DNA of 64,000 nucleotides from an uncultured Bacilli bacterium (lineage in GTDB: Bacteria; Bacillota_I; Bacilli_A; RF39; UBA660), in contig CAKOXW010000002.1 in the NCBI GenBank assembly GCA_934130375.1, positions 212,887 to 276,886 on the forward strand, written 5' to 3'. Positions 40,680 through 49,509 of the stretch are shown here, piece after piece. Position 1 is the first letter of the stretch. Each line of letters begins with the position of its first letter. Under the pieces are notes generated by a model. It saw nothing but the letters and a program-made list of their open reading frames with translations. It was not told the DNA's origin and made no database searches. Position numbers and translations under genes: made by a program.

Positions 40680-42585
40680 TTGGTTCTGTACCTTTTATAT
40701 AGTACAGGATCTTTTTCTTTTTTGTTTTATTATCTGCTAGAGTGCCATTAATTGGGTCTACTAAAACACCAACAACATTATCTGGCATATCATACCAACT
40801 TGTATCTTTGTCTTTTAAGTAGCCTTCTATTGCATCAGCCCATATGTTTTTTGATGATTTTACTGCATTCATTTCTATTGTTTTAGCATCGTCATATCCG
40901 TTCCATACTCCTACTAAAATATCTTTGTTATAACCAATTGTCCATGAATCTGTATCTGTTGTACCTGTTTTGATTGCATATTTATTTGTTATTTTATTAA
41001 CTAAAGAACCGCATGTAGGGTAATTATAGTCTACCATAGTTAAATCATATGTACCTGTCATTAAATCGTTTAAAATGTATACTATACTGCTATTTAATAC
41101 AGGTTCTTTTTCTTCTTTGAATTCATATAAAATATTATCATTGCTATCTAATACTTTTTCTATTAAATGTGGTTTTATTTTATATCCTCCATTTGCAAAA
41201 GTAGCATATCCTCCTACATAGTCTATAATATTTAATTCTTCTGTACCAAGTGGTAATGATGGTATTTTTTCTAAAGTTTCATTAATACCAATTCTTTTAG
41301 CAGTATTGACAAGTACCTCTTCACCTAGAAAAAGGTGTGTTTTAACAGCATAAATATTATCTGAATATGCGATAGCAGCAGCCATAGATATATCATGATT
41401 TGGGTATATTGCACCATAATTTTGTGGTGTATATGTATCATTATCACTAAATGTAAATGTTGTTGCTTGTGATAAGAAATTAGTTGATGCGGTAAATCCA
41501 TTCTCAAGAGCAGCATAATATAAAATTGGTTTCATAGTAGATCCTACTTGTCTTTTTGAATATAATGCTCTATTGTATTCTGTTTTTAAATAATCAGTAC
41601 CACCAATTAATGCGATTATCGCACCATTATCAGGTCTCATCATAATAGACGCAACCTGCAACTTATCATCATTTATATTATTTTTCATACTATTTTCTAG
41701 TATTGTTTGAGCATTTATATCTAAACTAGTATATACTTTTAAACCACTATTTATATAAGAATCTGGTATCCTTTTAATACTATTTAATTCATTAACAACC
41801 GCATCTTTATAATACATTAATGTTGATAAATTTAATTTTTGTTTTTTACCTATATATTTTAATTCTATATCATAAGCATCTTCTGCTTCTTTTTCACTAA
41901 TTTTCTTATTCTTAACCATATAATTAAGTATTATACCTTGTCTTTTCTTAGCAGTCTTGCTATCATTTAAAGGAGAGTACGCATTTGGTGCTTTAGGAAT
42001 ACCTGCTAGCATGGAAGCTTCTGCTAAAGATAAGTCTTTTGCACTTTTATTAAAATAGTAATATGATGCATTTTCAATACCTAATACTCCGTTACCATAA
42101 TTAATTGTATTTAAATATGCTTCTAATATCTCATCTTTTGAATAATCTATTTCAATTCTAAAAGCATACCATGCTTCTTTTAATTTTCTTCTCCATGTTT
42201 TATCAAAGTTAGAAAATAAGTTTCTAGCAAGTTGCTGAGTTATAGTTGATGCTCCCTGAGATAAGTTTTTAGTAGTAACATTTACGTACATTGATTTAGC
42301 AATTCTAAGTGCATCAAACCCTGGATGATTATAAAATCTTTTATCTTCTGTTGATATAGTCGCATCAATTAAATAATCAGATATATTATTAAGTGAAATC
42401 CATTCTTTGTTACCATTTCCACTAAAAATAATATCATTTTCTTTGTCATATATACTTATATTATTAACATTATTAATATTGATTTTAGGAAGACTAACTG
42501 CGTATAAATATAGACCTATAAAAAATATTGTTATAACAATCATAAATATAAAGGCAACTTTTACTAATTTATATAGAAACTTCAT
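40672..42585 (-). CDS. Class A penicillin-binding protein (PBP1a-type)
   Basis: Bifunctional peptidoglycan synthase of 637 residues. An N-terminal membrane anchor (about 8-30) comes first. A GT51 glycosyltransferase domain follows, with ATISTEDKRFYNHPGFDALR, GASTITQQLARNLF and RKLKEAWYAFRIE. The transpeptidase domain has the active-site Ser in KRQVGSTMKPILYY, the second motif AYSDNIYAV and AIKTGTTDTDSW. It is on the minus strand, against the replication-aligned neighbours, convergent with the pilin genes. Confidence 0.95.
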   Translation of the reverse strand: MKFLYKLVKVAFIFMIVITIFFIGLYLYAVSLPKININNVNNISIYDKENDIIFSGNGNKEWISLNNISDYLIDATISTEDKRFYNHPGFDALRIAKSMYVNVTTKNLSQGASTITQQLARNLFSNFDKTWRRKLKEAWYAFRIEIDYSKDEILEAYLNTINYGNGVLGIENASYYYFNKSAKDLSLAEASMLAGIPKAPNAYSPLNDSKTAKKRQGIILNYMVKNKKISEKEAEDAYDIELKYIGKKQKLNLSTLMYYKDAVVNELNSIKRIPDSYINSGLKVYTSLDINAQTILENSMKNNINDDKLQVASIMMRPDNGAIIALIGGTDYLKTEYNRALYSKRQVGSTMKPILYYAALENGFTASTNFLSQATTFTFSDNDTYTPQNYGAIYPNHDISMAAAIAYSDNIYAVKTHLFLGEEVLVNTAKRIGINETLEKIPSLPLGTEELNIIDYVGGYATFANGGYKIKPHLIEKVLDSNDNILYEFKEEKEPVLNSSIVYILNDLMTGTYDLTMVDYNYPTCGSLVNKITNKYAIKTGTTDTDSWTIGYNKDILVGVWNGYDDAKTIEMNAVKSSKNIWADAIEGYLKDKDTSWYDMPDNVVGVLVDPINGTLADNKTKKKKILYYIKGTEPIN

Positions 42586-42712
42586 AAAATCACCTCATTC
42601 TTTTTTATTATGAAAAAAAATAAAAAAAATATAACATTATTGTAAAAATATGGTATACTTTCAGTGTAAATTTGATAAATTGAATAATTTTGTATAAATT
42701 TATATAAATTTA

Positions 42713-42721
42713 TGCTATAAT
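42713..42721 (+). promoter_or_regulatory. Extended -10 promoter of ywiB-argS
   Basis: TGCTATAAT, with TTGTAT upstream at a non-optimal distance. Confidence 0.5.
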
Positions 42722-42742
42722 GTAGCAAGTTTAGGTGATTTT

Positions 42743-43120
42743 ATGAAAAAAATAAAAATACATTCAATATTGTCTAATTCAGATAATGAAACGACAATTG
42801 TGGATGAAGAAGTAATGTTTGATGAGATAGATAATGTTATTACTTATATGGAAGATGATTTAAAGGTAAGTATATCTATATTTGAAACATTTGTAAAAAT
42901 AAGAAGATGTAATGAAGATTATGATTTAAATTTGGAATTTGATTTAAATGAAGATAAAATATGTAAGTATTCTGTAAAATCCATAGGTCTTGATTTGGAT
43001 TTATTAGTAAGAACTAAAGAACTTGAGATAGAAGATAATCGGGTATATATAAAATATGAATTATTTAATGATCAAAAGTCTATAGGTGAATTTGAATATA
43101 AATTAATTATAAGGGAGTGA
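42743..43120 (+). CDS. ywiB: DUF1934 protein YwiB
   Basis: 125-residue beta-barrel protein of unknown function found directly upstream of argS and rpoE in Bacilli. It matches in length, in the start KIKIHSILSNSDNETTIVDE and in the ending IGEFEYKLIIRE. The call rests on the neighbourhood as much as on sequence. Ribosome site TTAGGTG. The end overlaps the argS ribosome site. Confidence 0.82.
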   Translation: MKKIKIHSILSNSDNETTIVDEEVMFDEIDNVITYMEDDLKVSISIFETFVKIRRCNEDYDLNLEFDLNEDKICKYSVKSIGLDLDLLVRTKELEIEDNRVYIKYELFNDQKSIGEFEYKLIIRE

Positions 43121-43125
43121 TAATT

Positions 43126-44739
43126 ATGGATTTAAAAGAAAAATTAACAGAATTGATTAATGATAGTTTAAAAAAATGCAATGTTGAATGCAATAAGTTT
43201 GTAGTAGAAAGACCAAATAACAAGGAAAATGGTGATTATTCAACTAATGTTGCTATGGAACTTACTAAAGTACTACATAAAAATCCAAGAGAAATTGCTA
43301 ATGAATTAGTAACTAATATTAGTGATGATAATATAATAGATAGAATAGAAATTGCTGGACCAGGATTTATTAATTTTTATATAAAAAGCAGTTATTTATA
43401 TAGTGGTATTAATGAAATTATTAAATTAGGTAAAGATTATGGTAGATGCAATATAGGAAATGAAAAAATCAATTTAGAGTATGTAAGTGCTAATCCAACA
43501 GGTATATTACATGTAGGTACTGCAAGAGGCGCATCATATGGTGATAATATGTCAAGAATATTGTCTTTTGCAGGATATGATGTTACAAGAGAATATTACA
43601 TTAATGATGGTGGTAATCAAATTAATAATTTAGGTATTTCAATTAAAACTAGATATGAAAACCTATGTGGTATTGACAAAGAACTTGGTGAAGGTTGCTA
43701 CCATGGTGAAGAGATAATTGATATTGCTAAGAAAATATATGATGAATATAAAGATGGTAAATTAAATGAAGATTTAGAATATTTTACAGAACTAGGTGTA
43801 AATACATTACTTGGTAGAATAAAAGATGATTTAAAAGAATTTAGAGTTGAATTTGATGTATGGTCAAGTGAAAAGAAAATTAGACAATCTGGAAAAATAG
43901 AAGAGTGTTTAAAAATTCTTGAAGATGAAGGCAATTTATATGAACAAGATGGCGCAGTTTATATGAGAACAACAAATTATGGTGATGATAAAGATAGAGT
44001 TTTAATTAAAAATGATAAGACTTATACTTATTTCGTACCAGATATTGCATATCATCTTGATAAATTAAATAGAGGCTATGACAAATTAATAGATGTATTT
44101 GGTGCTGACCATCACGGATATGTTTCAAGATTAAAAGCCGCAATTGAAGCACTCGGTTATGATAAAGATAAACTTGATGTAAAATTATTACAAATGGTTA
44201 AATTAATAAAAGATGGCGAAGAAGTAAAAATGAGTAAGAGAACTGGTAAAACTATTACCATAAAAGAATTAGTTGAAGAAGTTGGAATTAATGCATCAAG
44301 ATACTTCTTTGCAAGCAAGGGACTAGATACTCAAATGAATTTTGATATCACTTTAGCAACTAAACAAAGCAATGAAAATCCTGTTTATTATGTTGAATAT
44401 GCTCATGCAAGAATATGTTCTATATTAAAAAGTGCAAAAGATGTAATGGAAATAGATGAATTTAATACAATAGATAGTGAATATGCAAAAAATTTATTAA
44501 ATAAAGTTTACGAATTTAAGGATGTTGTAATTGGAGCAGCAACTAAAAAGATGCCACACCTTATTACAAACTATGTATATGAACTAGCAACACTATTTCA
44601 TACATATTATGCACATGAAAAAGTTATTACAGATGATATAAGATATACAAGCGAAAGAATAAAACTTATTAAATCTGTTCAAATTACAATTGAAAATGCA
44701 CTAAACTTAATTGGTGTAGAAGCATTAACTGAAATGTAG
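43126..44739 (+). CDS. argS: Arginyl-tRNA synthetase
   Basis: Class I synthetase. The ATG at 43126 (537 residues) follows GGGAGTG; a GTG at 43117 overlaps that site. An N-terminal Add1 tRNA-binding domain is followed by the catalytic core ANPTGILHVGTARGASYGD. The HIGH motif is His-Val-Gly-Thr (129-132) rather than ending in His. KMSKR is intact (EEVKMSKRTGKTITIKELV), as is the C-terminal anticodon-binding DALR domain ending NLIGVEALTEM. Confidence 0.97.
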   Translation: MDLKEKLTELINDSLKKCNVECNKFVVERPNNKENGDYSTNVAMELTKVLHKNPREIANELVTNISDDNIIDRIEIAGPGFINFYIKSSYLYSGINEIIKLGKDYGRCNIGNEKINLEYVSANPTGILHVGTARGASYGDNMSRILSFAGYDVTREYYINDGGNQINNLGISIKTRYENLCGIDKELGEGCYHGEEIIDIAKKIYDEYKDGKLNEDLEYFTELGVNTLLGRIKDDLKEFRVEFDVWSSEKKIRQSGKIEECLKILEDEGNLYEQDGAVYMRTTNYGDDKDRVLIKNDKTYTYFVPDIAYHLDKLNRGYDKLIDVFGADHHGYVSRLKAAIEALGYDKDKLDVKLLQMVKLIKDGEEVKMSKRTGKTITIKELVEEVGINASRYFFASKGLDTQMNFDITLATKQSNENPVYYVEYAHARICSILKSAKDVMEIDEFNTIDSEYAKNLLNKVYEFKDVVIGAATKKMPHLITNYVYELATLFHTYYAHEKVITDDIRYTSERIKLIKSVQITIENALNLIGVEALTEM

Positions 44740-44749
44740 GAGGAAAATT

Positions 44750-45202
44750 ATGAACATAAAGAAAATGACAACTGAAGAATTAGAATTAATGTCACATACA
44801 GATATTGCTTATAATATTTTAAAACATGAAAAGAAAACTTTAACTACAATTGAGTTATTAAAAGAAATATGCAGTTTACTTAATTATAGTGATACTGAAT
44901 ACGAAAATCTTATTGGTGATTTTTATACTTCTTTAAATGTTGATAAAAGATTTATCTTAATTGATGGTAAATGGGATTTAGCAGAAAACCATGCAGTAAA
45001 AATTGTTATCGATGATGAAGGCGATGACGATGAAGATATGGAAAATTATGATGATGAAGAAAATGAAGAAGCAGTTGAAACAGAAGATGAAGCAGTATTA
45101 GATGATGCTGAAATGCTTGAAGATTTAGATGATGCACTAGATGATGATATGGATGATTTAACAATTCTTACAGAAGAAGAAATGGAAGATGAAGACCTTT
45201 AG
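44750..45202 (+). CDS. rpoE: RNA polymerase delta subunit
   Basis: Gram-positive-specific RNA polymerase subunit that raises promoter selectivity and recycling. The 150 residues form an N-terminal HARE-HTH domain (about 1-85, with LKHEKKTLTTIELLKEICSL and FILIDGKWDL) and a strongly acidic tail (about 87-150, mostly Asp and Glu). Position after argS as in Bacillus; ctrA/pyrG does not follow. Confidence 0.94.
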   Translation: MNIKKMTTEELELMSHTDIAYNILKHEKKTLTTIELLKEICSLLNYSDTEYENLIGDFYTSLNVDKRFILIDGKWDLAENHAVKIVIDDEGDDDEDMENYDDEENEEAVETEDEAVLDDAEMLEDLDDALDDDMDDLTILTEEEMEDEDL

Positions 45203-45217
45203 AAGGGATTTGATATA

Positions 45218-46279
45218 ATGCTAGAAAGACTAGAACAAATTAATAATAAATATGAAGAAATTAATGCTAAATTAGCAACTCCAGAAGTTATACAAGATAT
45301 AAAAAGAGCAACTGAGTTAAGTAAAGAGGCAAGAAATTTAGAAGATATTGTTAAGGCATACAAAGAATACAAAACTATAATAGATGGTATAAAAGATGCT
45401 AAAGAAATGTCAAATGATCCTGAACTTGGTGAATTTGCAAAAGAAGAAGTTTCTAATTTGGAACATCAAAAAGAAGAATTAGAGAAAAAAATACAAATAC
45501 TTTTAATACCAAAAGATCCTAATGATGATAAAAACGTTATAATCGAGATAAGAGGCGCTGCTGGTGGTGATGAAGCAAATATTTTTGCAGGAGACCTTTA
45601 TGAAATGTACATTCGCTATGCAGAAAGTGAAGGCTGGAGCCATGAGATTATTAACGAAGTAAGAGGTACAAGTGGAGGATATGCACAAATTGAATTTATG
45701 ATTAAAGGTTTTGGTGCATATTCAAAACTAAAGTATGAAAGTGGTGCGCATAGAGTTCAAAGAGTTCCTGTTACAGAAACACAAGGTAGAGTTCATACTT
45801 CAACTGCAACAGTAGTTGTTATGCCAGAAGCAGAAGAACTTGATTTTGAGCTTGACATGAACGAAGTTAGAATAGATATAACAAGAAGTAGTGGTTGTGG
45901 AGGTCAAGGTGTAAATACAACAGACTCTGCTGTTAGGCTTACTCATATTCCAACTGGTATTATAGTTTATTCACAAACAGAAAGAAGCCAAATAAAGAAT
46001 AAAGAAAAGGCAATAAAAATATTAAAGACAAGGTTATATGATTTAAAATTAAGAGAAAAAGAGGAAAAAGAAGGTGCTGAAAGAAGAAGTAAAATCGGTA
46101 CTGGAGATAGGTCTGAGAAAATAAGAACTTATAATTATCCTCAAAATAGATTAACAGATCATAGAATTAATTTCACAATTATGCAATTAGATAGAGTTAT
46201 GATGGGTAAACTAGGTGATGTAATAGATGCCCTAATTGCAGAAGACCAAAAAAGGAAATTAGAAAAAGATGTTATTTAA
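45218..46279 (+). CDS. prfA: Peptide chain release factor 1
   Basis: Recognises UAA/UAG and triggers peptide release. The 353 residues have the GGQ loop in TRSSGCGGQGVNTTDSAV and RVPVTETQGRVHTSTATVVV, with the usual coiled N-terminal domain. Its glutamine methylase prmC overlaps its end by 11 bases. Confidence 0.98.
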   Translation: MLERLEQINNKYEEINAKLATPEVIQDIKRATELSKEARNLEDIVKAYKEYKTIIDGIKDAKEMSNDPELGEFAKEEVSNLEHQKEELEKKIQILLIPKDPNDDKNVIIEIRGAAGGDEANIFAGDLYEMYIRYAESEGWSHEIINEVRGTSGGYAQIEFMIKGFGAYSKLKYESGAHRVQRVPVTETQGRVHTSTATVVVMPEAEELDFELDMNEVRIDITRSSGCGGQGVNTTDSAVRLTHIPTGIIVYSQTERSQIKNKEKAIKILKTRLYDLKLREKEEKEGAERRSKIGTGDRSEKIRTYNYPQNRLTDHRINFTIMQLDRVMMGKLGDVIDALIAEDQKRKLEKDVI

Positions 46280-47054
46280 AGATTTAGATAAAAGTAATCC
46301 AAATTTTGAGTATGTAACAAAATATATTGTTAAATTAACAAATGATGAAATATTTAATAAAAAGAAAATATCAAATTATAAAGTTAATAAAATAAATAAA
46401 ATTTTAGAAAAATCCAAAACGTATCCAATTCAATATATTGCAGGAAATGTAGATTTTTATGGTTATAATTACATAGTAAATAAAAATGTTTTAATACCAA
46501 GATTTGAAACAGAAGAACTTGTTAGTGAAACAATTAATTATATTAATAAAATGAACAAAAATGTAAAAATAATAGATATTGGTACTGGCTCAGGTTGCAT
46601 TGGAATAACTTTAAAAAGAGAGTTAAAAGATGTAGATGTAACTTTAGTTGATATATCAAAAAAGGCACTTAATGTAGCAAGAAAAAATAAAAAGGACTTA
46701 GATATAAAACTTATAAAGAGTAACTTATTTGAAAAAGTAACTGGTAAATATGATGTTATAATAAGCAATCCACCATATATTTCTTATAACGAAGAGATAA
46801 TGGACATTGTAAAAAATAACGAACCAAATATTGCTCTATATGCAGATAATGATGGATTATATTTTTATGAAGAAATATTAAAATCATGTAAAGATTATTT
46901 AAATGATGAATATCTTATTGCATTTGAAATAGGTGCAACTCAAAAAGATAGAATTATTGATTTAGCAAATAAATATCTACCTAATTCTAATATTATTTCA
47001 AAAAAAGATATGCAAGGTAGGGATAGAATGATATTTATAATGAATAAAAAATAG
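46269..47054 (+). CDS. prmC: Release factor glutamine methyltransferase PrmC
   Basis: N5-methylates the Gln of the GGQ loop of release factors. The 261 residues have the substrate domain, SAM motif IIDIGTGSGCIGITLKRE and catalytic VIISNPPYISYNEEI. The start is inside prfA, so coupling with its substrate gene is tight. Confidence 0.97.
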   Translation: MLFKDLDKSNPNFEYVTKYIVKLTNDEIFNKKKISNYKVNKINKILEKSKTYPIQYIAGNVDFYGYNYIVNKNVLIPRFETEELVSETINYINKMNKNVKIIDIGTGSGCIGITLKRELKDVDVTLVDISKKALNVARKNKKDLDIKLIKSNLFEKVTGKYDVIISNPPYISYNEEIMDIVKNNEPNIALYADNDGLYFYEEILKSCKDYLNDEYLIAFEIGATQKDRIIDLANKYLPNSNIISKKDMQGRDRMIFIMNKK

Positions 47055-47061
47055 AAAAGTC

Positions 47062-47091
47062 ACTCACTATTTTAATGGAGAGTGATTTTTT
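47062..47091 (+). terminator. Hairpin with U-tract between prmC and spoIIR
   Basis: CACTCACTA and TGGAGAGTG pair with one mismatch around TTTTAA, followed by seven Ts. The hairpin holds the spoIIR ribosome site and the T-tract runs into its start codon. Confidence 0.65.
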
Positions 47092-47609
47092 TGAAAAAAG
47101 TAATAAGTGTAATTCTAATATTTGTTGCAACAATTTTTATAATAAATGGTAATAATGCTAATGTTAATGAAATGATAAGAATAAGGGTTATTGCAAATAG
47201 TAATTCAGAATATGACCAAAAATTGAAAATGAATGTTAGTAATGAATTGAGTAAAAATTTATATGACTTACTTAAAGATGAGAATAACATTAACAATGCA
47301 AGAACAATTATAAAAAATAATTTAAGCAATATTGATGATACTGTAAATAAATTATTAAAAAATGAACGATATTCATACAATATAAATTATGGTATGAATG
47401 AATTTCCTAAAAAAGAATATAATGGCACTATATACAAAGAAGGAAAATATGAATCTTTACTTGTTACTTTGGGTCAAGGTAAAGGAGATAATTGGTGGTG
47501 CATACTATTTCCTCCGCTTTGCCTAATTGATGCAACAAAAGAAGAAGAAAATAATGAAAATATAGAATACAAATCTTTTTTTAAAGAAATTATAGAAAAG
47601 ATTTTTTAA
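47091..47609 (+). CDS. spoIIR: Stage II sporulation protein R
   Basis: Secreted forespore signal that activates SpoIIGA and hence pro-SigE cleavage in the mother cell. A TTG at 47091 (172 residues) is preferred, ten bases after GGAG; a GTG at 47082 abuts the site. Signal-like hydrophobic N-terminus (about 4-17), then IRIRVIANSNSEYDQKLKMN and the diagnostic GQGKGDNWWCILFPPLCLID. It follows prmC, as in Bacillus. Confidence 0.95.
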   Translation: MKKVISVILIFVATIFIINGNNANVNEMIRIRVIANSNSEYDQKLKMNVSNELSKNLYDLLKDENNINNARTIIKNNLSNIDDTVNKLLKNERYSYNINYGMNEFPKKEYNGTIYKEGKYESLLVTLGQGKGDNWWCILFPPLCLIDATKEEENNENIEYKSFFKEIIEKIF

Positions 47610-47636
47610 CACCAACAACATGGTGTTTTTATTTTT
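47608..47636 (+). terminator. spoIIR terminator
   Basis: ACACCA-ACAACA-TGGTGT followed by TTTTATTTTT. Confidence 0.85.
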
Positions 47637-47709
47637 AAAAATGTATTGAAAAAGTACTAAAATTTGATATAATAAAATTGATATTATATAGGATAGTTTG
47701 TGTATATGT

Positions 47710-47737
47710 TTGACAAATTTAAAAAAACATGTATAAT
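47710..47737 (+). promoter_or_regulatory. SigA promoter of the first paralogue
   Basis: TTGACA (47710-47715), 16 bases, TATAAT (47732-47737). The leader GGCATATTAGTTTGAAAGGGG is shared with the next gene. Confidence 0.85.
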
Positions 47738-47770
47738 AGCAGGCATATTAGTTTGAAAGGGGATATGTAT

Positions 47771-49387
47771 ATGAAAACAATCCAAGGAAAAGAATTTGAT
47801 TATTCTGATATTGTTTTATACAAATTATCAGGAAATCAACAAAAATTAATTGTTTTTGTTGATGATAAAGAACAATTAGAAAAATTAAAAGAAAGTAATG
47901 ATATTAAAGACACTCCAGTAGCTTTTTTAATTAATACAAGTGATGAAGAAAAGAATATTATTACAAAAATGAAACAAATTAAGAGTGTCGATGTAGTAAA
48001 TGGTGCTATACAAGTTAAATATGAAGATGGAAGTGAAATCTTATTTGATTTAGATAATGAAAATGTTATTAGTGATGTACAAAAAGCACAATTTGATGCT
48101 AAAAAAGTAACAAATGAGGCATTAATACCGTCTGAACCAGTTGCATCACAAGAACAATCTATTCCAGTTGTACAACCTGTTGTAGAACCAGAGGTAAAGT
48201 CAGAAGAACCTAAAAAGGAAGAAAATACAAATTTAGATAATGGGTGGGCAAATTTAACTGAAGAAGAAAAAGAAGCAACTAAGAAAAAGATTTCTGCTAG
48301 TCAAAAAAGAAAAATGGCAGCAATTTTAGCAGGAGTTGCAGCTGCTGGAGCGATTTCTGCTATTAAACCATTTTCAAATAAAGATAGTTCAGACCCAGTT
48401 TTAACACCAACTCCATCTCCAATATCAACGCCACTTCCAACACCAACACCAATAGTTGTTGCTGGTGAAAATGATTATACTGCTAAAGCAGAACAATTAA
48501 TTGCAGAAACTGAGGCAAAAGATTCATTTATAATTACATACCAACAAGCAGTAGGTGTAAAATGGGATACTGAATTAGCAAAATCAGTAATTGAGTACGC
48601 AAATGGATTATATCCTTATGCTATGTCAAAAATGAATGCTGCAGATGCACAAAACTATCTAATGCAAATAGAACAAGCAATCAATTTAATTATTGCTGGA
48701 AGTTTAAACTCTGAAACAACAGAAAAGAATATGATTAATTTAGCTGATTATATTAGTTCAAAAGAAGAAAAAGCATTAGTAAACGATAGTTTAATGATGG
48801 CTAGAGCAACAGTAAATGCATCAATTGGTGAACCAATGAACGGTAAAATAATTGGTGAAAATGAATGGACAGGACATGCAAATTTTTCTCAAAATTACTT
48901 AACTTCAGTTGATAATTTATTAAATTATGAATATGATGTTATTTATAATTCAAAATATTCAAAAATATATCCTGCTGCACAATTTATAGTAGCGTCTAAT
49001 TTTCAAAATATAAATTATATTATCCCAACATGGAAGTATGTAGAAAATAGTGCTGTAAAAGATGGAGAAGTAGGAAATAGAATATATTATAGATATTTCT
49101 CAAATGATAATAATGGAGACTTATACATGCCAAGAGAAGCTTCAAATGGTAGAAGTGAATATGTTTTAATAAAAGATGAAAAAGAAACTGGTGATGTATA
49201 TGATGAAGATACAATGTTTGCAATGGCAGGTCAATCATTAAATCCAGATTACGAATTACATAATGTTAAACAAATACCAGGAGTTAAACAATATGGTATT
49301 GAACAAATAATGAATGATGCTGTTGATGAAGCAATGGAAGAAACAAGGAATGATATAGTTGAAGTATCAACAAGAAAAGTTAAATAG
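47771..49387 (+). CDS. Unknown membrane-anchored protein, paralogue 1
   Basis: 538 residues from the ATG after AAAGGGGA; an earlier in-frame ATG is part of the -10. Order: cytoplasmic domain of about 105 residues (MKTIQGKEFDYSDIVLYKLS), acidic/proline-rich segment (about 115-170), a basic patch, one membrane helix (about 182-199), a Thr-Pro linker (211-228), then a predicted outside domain of about 300 residues. That domain contains EYANGLYPYAMSKMNA, NEWTGHANF and EYDVIYNSKYSKIYPAAQFIV. I do not recognise a family. It shares promoter, leader and domain plan with the next gene, so the pair arose by duplication. Confidence 0.8.
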   Translation: MKTIQGKEFDYSDIVLYKLSGNQQKLIVFVDDKEQLEKLKESNDIKDTPVAFLINTSDEEKNIITKMKQIKSVDVVNGAIQVKYEDGSEILFDLDNENVISDVQKAQFDAKKVTNEALIPSEPVASQEQSIPVVQPVVEPEVKSEEPKKEENTNLDNGWANLTEEEKEATKKKISASQKRKMAAILAGVAAAGAISAIKPFSNKDSSDPVLTPTPSPISTPLPTPTPIVVAGENDYTAKAEQLIAETEAKDSFIITYQQAVGVKWDTELAKSVIEYANGLYPYAMSKMNAADAQNYLMQIEQAINLIIAGSLNSETTEKNMINLADYISSKEEKALVNDSLMMARATVNASIGEPMNGKIIGENEWTGHANFSQNYLTSVDNLLNYEYDVIYNSKYSKIYPAAQFIVASNFQNINYIIPTWKYVENSAVKDGEVGNRIYYRYFSNDNNGDLYMPREASNGRSEYVLIKDEKETGDVYDEDTMFAMAGQSLNPDYELHNVKQIPGVKQYGIEQIMNDAVDEAMEETRNDIVEVSTRKVK

Positions 49388-49409
49388 AAGTGATGAAAAT
49401 CACTTTTTT
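49388..49409 (+). terminator. Terminator of paralogue 1
   Basis: AAGTGAT-GAAA-ATCACTT plus T-tract, a strong GNRA-loop hairpin. Confidence 0.9.
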
Positions 49410-49448
49410 CTTTACGATAATGCTTAAAATAGAGGTTTTAATAGATAC

Positions 49449-49476
49449 TTGACAAAATAGAAAAAAAGTGTATAAT
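49449..49476 (+). promoter_or_regulatory. SigA promoter of the second paralogue
   Basis: TTGACA (49449-49454), 16 bases, TATAAT (49471-49476); same spacing and similar spacer as the promoter of paralogue 1. Confidence 0.85.
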
Positions 49477-49509
49477 AACAGGCATATTAATTTGAAGGGG
49501 GAATTTTAT

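Noticed and set aside
47729..47770. Upstream start for the first paralogue (and the equivalent at 49468)
   Set aside because: The codons are the -10 element TATAAT itself and cannot be in the transcript.
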